Shown: piece by piece, positions 6,394 through 9,661 of the stretch
How the letters are laid out: every line of letters starts with the position of its first letter
Position numbering within the stretch: the first letter of the stretch is position 1
NCBI GenBank assembly: GCA_026389655.1
Contig: JAPLHL010000382.1
Location: 1-9,661, forward strand
Direction: 5' to 3'
Origin: Chloroflexota bacterium
GTDB lineage: Bacteria > Chloroflexota > Dehalococcoidia > GIF9 > UBA5629
Length of the DNA: 9,661 nt
Made by a program: the position numbers and the translations under genes
Notes under the pieces: model-generated
Told to the model about the DNA's origin: nothing
The model's input: only the letters and a program-made list of their open reading frames with translations
The model's database searches: none

Positions 6394-7746
6394 CTACTTT
6401 TTGGCAGGACCGAGGCCTTTGCGTTCAAGCCATGCGTCCTCGGCATGAAGATAGCCCAATATGGCTTTCTCACCAACAAAACGTATTGGCTCAGGAGGCC
6501 AGTTGAACACCTTGCGGTTCACCGGGAAACACTCAGTCCATTCCGACTTGCGTTCAAGCAGCAGGTCGGTCATTACTTCACCATTTAAGTGAGTGAGGGA
6601 AACACCATGCCCCATACAGCCCAGGCTATAAACCGCACGCTTATCGGCAAGATATCCCAGGGCCGGGACCATATCCAGGGGAACGGAGACGGGACCTCCC
6701 CACCTGTGGGTGATCTTAAGCCCCTTGAGGCAGGGGTAGAAATCGACTATATCCCGTTCTAGCTGAGCAAAGACTTTGGGATTCATGTCGTTATCCATGT
6801 TGGCGCCGTACTTGACGATTACATCACGCCCGCCCATCAGGAGGCGGTTATCGGGTGTCAGGCGGTAATAGTGCACAAGGTTGCGGTAGTCCTCTATACC
6901 TTCCCTGCCCTGCCAGCCCATTTCATCGAGCTGCGCTTTGGACAGAGGTTCAGTCAGCACAATATATGTCCATACAGGCTGCTGCATGGCCTTCAGTTCA
7001 GGTATTGCCAGCGAATAGGCATTGGTGGCCAGCGCAATCTTATCAGCGGTGACCGTACCTTTGGGAGTCTTTATCGTAAATGCCTGTGGACTGCGTTTTA
7101 TCTCGATGACGGGTGTCCGTTCATACACTTCGGCGCCGTACTTGACAGCCACCCTCTTCATCTCACGTGCCAGTTTGGCCGGATTTACCAGCGCACAACG
7201 CGGCTCCCACCATGCGCCCAGGTACAGAGGTGAATGCACCCTCTTCTTCACCTCGTCCGCTTCGATCCAGTTCACGCCTTCCAGCCCCAGCTCTTTGACC
7301 AGGTCTACTTCATCTTTAATTCGCTTGCTGTAGGCCGGCGTGGTAGCTATCCTGAGAAAGCCCGGCCTCTCGTAATCGCACTCCAGCTTATGTTCTGCCA
7401 CCAGTTCACCGACGAGATCGACGGCACGTTCCATGTAACGGTGAGACTGCCTGGTCTTCTCAGGGCCAAACAGCATTTTGGTAATCGACATCATCAGCCC
7501 GAAGGTGGTCATGGCAAAGCCTGCGTTGCGGCCGGATGCCCCGTAGCCGATAACAAAGCCTTCAAGTACCGCAACTTTCAGGGACGGTTGTGCCTTTTTC
7601 AGGTAATATGCAGTCGCAATACCTGCAAATCCACCGCCTACAACCGCCACATCGCACTTCAGGTCTGTCGTAAGAGGAGGGTTTTCACTGTAAGAACCGG
7701 AGTTTCCCAGCCAGAAACTTTTCTCTGAATAGTCCTCAGCCATCAT
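6394..7746 (-). CDS. FAD-dependent oxidoreductase, DAO/OrdL-PuuB type
   Basis: This 450-residue flavoenzyme belongs to the D-amino-acid/glycine/sarcosine oxidase superfamily. The Rossmann motif VVGGGFAG (35-42) with AVLEG ending at E62 binds FAD. The motif IGYGASGRNAGF that follows is characteristic of the OrdL/PuuB (gamma-glutamylputrescine oxidase-like) branch. The middle is the substrate domain, and near the C-terminus GGPVSVPLDMVPALG and YSLGCMGHGVSL form the second FAD contact. The substrate is probably an amine or amino acid (N-methyl, D- or gamma-glutamyl amine); hydroxy acids cannot be excluded. In an anaerobic setting it would act as a dehydrogenase with the downstream Fe-S proteins as acceptors. 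The family length matches. Methionines 1 (7746) and 2 (7743) are adjacent, and spacing from the AGGAGG at 7753-7748 favours 7743. No signal peptide is present. Confidence 0.9.
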   Translation of the reverse strand: MMAEDYSEKSFWLGNSGSYSENPPLTTDLKCDVAVVGGGFAGIATAYYLKKAQPSLKVAVLEGFVIGYGASGRNAGFAMTTFGLMMSITKMLFGPEKTRQSHRYMERAVDLVGELVAEHKLECDYERPGFLRIATTPAYSKRIKDEVDLVKELGLEGVNWIEADEVKKRVHSPLYLGAWWEPRCALVNPAKLAREMKRVAVKYGAEVYERTPVIEIKRSPQAFTIKTPKGTVTADKIALATNAYSLAIPELKAMQQPVWTYIVLTEPLSKAQLDEMGWQGREGIEDYRNLVHYYRLTPDNRLLMGGRDVIVKYGANMDNDMNPKVFAQLERDIVDFYPCLKGLKITHRWGGPVSVPLDMVPALGYLADKRAVYSLGCMGHGVSLTHLNGEVMTDLLLERKSEWTECFPVNRKVFNWPPEPIRFVGEKAILGYLHAEDAWLERKGLGPAKK

Positions 7747-7747
7747 G

Positions 7748-7753
7748 CCTCCT
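7748..7753 (-). promoter_or_regulatory. Ribosome binding site of the FAD oxidoreductase gene
   Basis: A perfect AGGAGG on the minus strand stands one base before the ATG at 7746 and four before the ATG at 7743. The second ATG is therefore the more likely start. It is the strongest site in the minus-strand cluster, consistent with this gene being first in its transcript. Confidence 0.65.
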
Positions 7754-7768
7754 AATAACCCGGATTAT

Positions 7769-7786
7769 TTTGCGCATACGCGCAAA
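7769..7786. promoter_or_regulatory. Candidate operator, 18-base palindrome
   Basis: TTTGCGC (7769-7775) and GCGCAAA (7780-7786) are perfect inverted arms around ATAC. The site lies a few bases downstream of the predicted transcription start of the FAD gene, a usual place for a repressor operator. It has no T run on either side, so terminator function is unlikely. Size and symmetry fit a dimeric helix-turn-helix regulator; no regulator gene is in the window. Confidence 0.5.
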
Positions 7787-7795
7787 TCAGCAAAT

Positions 7796-7824
7796 ACTAT
7801 ACACCAAAAGGAAGGGCCGAGCAA
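7796..7824 (-). promoter_or_regulatory. Candidate sigma-70-type promoter of the FAD gene cluster
   Basis: On the minus strand, TTGCTC (7824-7819) and TATAGT (7801-7796) are separated by exactly 17 bases. The -10 matches at five of six positions, the -35 at three of six. Transcription would begin near 7789, giving a leader of about 43-46 bases containing the palindrome and the AGGAGG site. The 85-base gap 7747-7831 thus seems to be a full promoter region rather than a read-through spacer. Confidence 0.5.
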
Positions 7825-7831
7825 TGGAAAC

Positions 7832-8581
7832 TCAGGACAATAGACGGTCCACGGCCTCAGGCACACAGGCCAGGGGACCCTCGAAGTCGGCGGGGGGAAT
7901 TCCCGCGGTATTGTTGCCGATGACTTGCTTGCTGATTTCCAGCGGTTTCTCCGAGTGGTTGAGGCTGTCCACCGTCTTGTAGGTCTTCATACCGATCCTG
8001 GCAGCCACCATATCGTTGGCGGGATCGTCCCCCACCATCAGGCAGTCTTCGGGCTTCTCGCCGATAAGATCGCAGATCTGGCGGTAATAGCCGAGCTGGG
8101 GCTTGCAGTAGGACATATTTTCGATATGCGTCACCAGCGCCAGGGATACGCCATCCAATCCGGCCCAGGAGAGCCGCTTGCACTGGGCGTTGAGCGGGAG
8201 GATGGGATTAGTGGCGACCACCACCTTGAGGTTACGGTCGTGGACGGACTGGAGCACCTGGCGTGCGTTGTCCGGGGCGGTCACCGTATCTTTTACGCTA
8301 TCGAAATCTTCATCATAGTACTGCTCAAAACGCTGCCAGACCTGTCCGGGTGTCAGGTCGGTCCCCTTGATAAACTCACTGACAAACAGCTCCCGGTTGG
8401 TCATGGAGCCGTCATTCTTGTGTGCCGTCAGCGTGGCAACCATCAGCCGTTCGGCGAACTTGTCCTGCGGTATGAGGTCGGCGAACCGGGCGGCCACCCC
8501 CGGGAAAAACATCGCGGCGAATTTCATCTCGTCGAAGAAGATCAGGGTGTTGTCTAAATCAAATAAAACAGCTTTAAGCAT
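7832..8581 (-). CDS. HAD-superfamily hydrolase (phosphatase-like)
   Basis: This 249-residue cytosolic protein has all four HAD motifs: FDLDNT (D8 nucleophile, D10 acid/base) for motif I, VVATN (T124) for motif II, YCKPQ (K160) for motif III and MVGDDPAND (D185, D186) for motif IV. The alpha-helical cap lies between motifs I and II (about residues 15-105), the C1-cap type common in phosphoglycolate phosphatase-like and related enzymes. It probably dephosphorylates a small metabolite; the substrate cannot be read from the sequence. The start at 8581 has only a weak AGG ten bases upstream, which lies in one arm of a 9-bp inverted repeat. The FAD gene begins 85 bases downstream with its own promoter candidate, so a shared operon is possible but not needed. 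Confidence 0.9.
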   Translation of the reverse strand: MLKAVLFDLDNTLIFFDEMKFAAMFFPGVAARFADLIPQDKFAERLMVATLTAHKNDGSMTNRELFVSEFIKGTDLTPGQVWQRFEQYYDEDFDSVKDTVTAPDNARQVLQSVHDRNLKVVVATNPILPLNAQCKRLSWAGLDGVSLALVTHIENMSYCKPQLGYYRQICDLIGEKPEDCLMVGDDPANDMVAARIGMKTYKTVDSLNHSEKPLEISKQVIGNNTAGIPPADFEGPLACVPEAVDRLLS

Positions 8582-8585
8582 GTCA

Positions 8586-8615
8586 GTAAAACCTGTTAAA
8601 TTGTAGAGGTTTTAC
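8586..8615. promoter_or_regulatory. 9-bp inverted repeat in the leader of the HAD gene
   Basis: GTAAAACCT (8586-8594) and AGGTTTTAC (8607-8615) are perfect inverted arms around 12 bases. In HAD mRNA the second arm contains the only Shine-Dalgarno-like AGG, and the repeat ends four bases before the ATG. It could be a protein-binding operator between the divergent genes or an RNA hairpin that hides the ribosome binding site. Confidence 0.5.
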
Positions 8616-8651
8616 CTTCAAATGGGAAATAAATTATTGTTACAGGCCCTA

Positions 8652-8679
8652 TTGCAGGCACATCGATATGGCGTATAAT
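8652..8679 (+). promoter_or_regulatory. Candidate promoter of the alpha/beta hydrolase gene
   Basis: A perfect TATAAT (8674-8679) is preceded by TTGCAG (8652-8657) with a 16-base spacer; the -35 matches only in its TTG. Transcription would start near 8686, giving a leader of about 32 bases with a strong GGGAGGG at 8707-8713, four bases before the ATG. Confidence 0.5.
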
Positions 8680-8717
8680 CTTAATCAGGTAACCATTTTT
8701 CAAGTTGGGAGGGAAAT

Positions 8718-9554
8718 ATGCAGCAGAAAGAGGGCCAATTTAAAGGAACAGGGAATTTCACTCTTTACTGGAGGTGCTGGCTGCCTGATGGACAGCCCAA
8801 AGCGGTGATAGTGGTGGCGCACGGGCTGGGCGAACATATCTCCCGCTATGATAACCTGATCAACCATCTCGTACCCAGGGGCTACGCCCTTTACGGGCTC
8901 GACCACCAGGGGCATGGCAAATCTGAGGGACAGCGTATTTACGTCAACCGATTCCAGGTTTACCTCGACGATTTAAAGACATTCTTCGATATGGTCCGCA
9001 AGGACAACCCGAACCTGAAAATCTTCCTGCTGGGACACAGCATGGGAGGCCTGATAGCAACTGCTTATACCCTGCAACACCAGCAGGAACTGACAGGGCT
9101 GATCGTCTCCGCCCCCTTTTTAAAGGCCGGGGACAGCGTCTCGGGCGGCACCATCATGGCTGCCAGGGTGGTATCGGTGCTGGCGCCGCGAATGGGAGTG
9201 CAGGCCCTCGATTCCACTTATCTCTGCAGGGACAAAGCGGTCGTTGAAGCCTATGACAAAGACCCGCTTGTCTGCCGCAAGAAGATCACCGCGCGGCTGG
9301 GGTCGGAGATGTTCTCAACGATGGCCAAGATCGAGCCCCTGATGTACACCATAACACTCCCCATCCTGATCATGCAGGGGTCGGACGACAAGTTGGTCAG
9401 CCAGGATGGCAGCAAGACCCTGTTTGCCAAGGCGGGCTCAAAAGACAAGACACTCAAGATATACGACGGCTTCTACCACGAGATTTTCAATGAAAAGGAG
9501 CGCGATAAGGTCTTCGCCGACCTGGACCCATGGCTTGACAGCCATGCTAAATGA
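8718..9554 (+). CDS. Alpha/beta hydrolase, monoacylglycerol lipase-like (serine hydrolase)
   Basis: This 278-residue protein belongs to the Hydrolase_4 / monoacylglycerol lipase group. HGLGEH (35-40) forms the oxyanion hole, and DHQGHGKSEG (62-71) is the typical loop. GHSMGG (106-111) holds the nucleophile S108. The acid is D224 in GSDDKLV and the base H254 in YHEIF. The triad is complete, so it is probably an active esterase or lipase acting on monoacylglycerols, lysophospholipids or similar esters. There is no signal peptide, so it acts in the cytoplasm. The length is normal for the family. Start at 8718 is well supported by GGGAGGG. It is divergent from the HAD gene and appears to be its own transcription unit. 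Confidence 0.92.
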   Translation: MQQKEGQFKGTGNFTLYWRCWLPDGQPKAVIVVAHGLGEHISRYDNLINHLVPRGYALYGLDHQGHGKSEGQRIYVNRFQVYLDDLKTFFDMVRKDNPNLKIFLLGHSMGGLIATAYTLQHQQELTGLIVSAPFLKAGDSVSGGTIMAARVVSVLAPRMGVQALDSTYLCRDKAVVEAYDKDPLVCRKKITARLGSEMFSTMAKIEPLMYTITLPILIMQGSDDKLVSQDGSKTLFAKAGSKDKTLKIYDGFYHEIFNEKERDKVFADLDPWLDSHAK

Positions 9555-9600
9555 TTCGCTGCTGGATATCAATTCCCTATCGTTATATCCCGTTGCCCTC

Positions 9601-9646
9601 AGACTGATTGTTTTCCGCTGAGAGAGTCTATTATTACTTTAATAAT
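9601..9646 (+). terminator. Weak stem-loops after the hydrolase gene, possible terminator
   Basis: AGACT (9601-9605) pairs with AGTCT (9625-9629). Immediately after, ATTATTA (9630-9636) and TAATAAT (9640-9646) form a perfect 7-bp all-A/T stem with a CTT loop, followed by ATTTTATT near the window edge. The second stem is too weak for a classical terminator, but the position 47-92 bases after the stop codon fits an end-of-transcript region. Nothing else is seen in 9555-9661. Confidence 0.3.
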
Positions 9647-9661
9647 TACGATTTTATTAAC

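Noticed and set aside
7925..8557. Long open frame (210 codons) on the plus strand opposite the HAD gene
   Set aside because: It lies wholly antisense to a gene with all four HAD motifs, has no ribosome binding site and its translation resembles no protein; it is a by-product of the GC-biased coding strand.
1..9661. CRISPR array, tRNA, rRNA or riboswitch
   Set aside because: No regularly spaced repeats, cloverleaf-like sequences or known riboswitch cores were seen; the gaps between genes are all under 150 bases.

Overview
The window is about 9.7 kb of bacterial DNA with moderate GC content and dense, short-spaced genes. Its gene content is anaerobe-like: many cysteine-rich Fe-S proteins, an LutA/LutB-type electron-transfer set, a flavin amine-oxidase-type enzyme and a TauE/SafE exporter. 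This would fit an anaerobic or subsurface bacterium such as a member of the Chloroflexota/Dehalococcoidia, but that is inferred from gene content only; no marker gene is present.

Layout. (1) 2-583 (+): the C-terminal part of an M20-family metallopeptidase entering from the left edge, apparently with an in-frame internal deletion. (2) 635-1670 (+): a two-gene unit, a small cysteine-rich zinc-ribbon protein and a ferredoxin-like protein with CGCPS motifs. (3) 1800-3191 (-): an AT-richer orphan gene with a PD-(D/E)xK nuclease-like signature, set between the two Fe-S regions. (4) 3340-7746 (-): a co-directional run, in transcription order an FAD-dependent oxidoreductase of the OrdL/PuuB type, a TauE/SafE permease, a CCG-domain Fe-S protein (LutA/GlpC-like), and an LutB homologue split into two overlapping genes. 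(5) 7832-8581 (-): a HAD phosphatase just upstream of that run. (6) 8718-9554 (+): a monoacylglycerol-lipase-like alpha/beta hydrolase, divergent from the HAD gene.

How the genes may work together. The FAD enzyme, CCG protein and two LutB-like halves have the parts of a modular dehydrogenase: a flavin subunit that oxidises an amine, amino acid or hydroxy acid, then Fe-S proteins that carry the electrons on. The arrangement recalls GlpABC and LutABC. TauE/SafE in the middle suggests an anion, possibly sulfite or another organosulfur product, is moved across the membrane. The FAD gene has a recognisable promoter with an 18-bp palindrome just downstream of the predicted start site, so the run may be regulated from there; a second -10-like box inside a palindrome precedes the TauE gene.

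The most noteworthy points are the split LutB, whose second half has its own well-placed ribosome binding site but which lacks about 30-35 residues of the LUD domain; the internally deleted M20 peptidase; the orphan nuclease-like gene; and several palindromes at promoter positions. No RNA genes, CRISPR arrays, transposases or attachment sites were seen. No gene-free stretch exceeds 300 bases.
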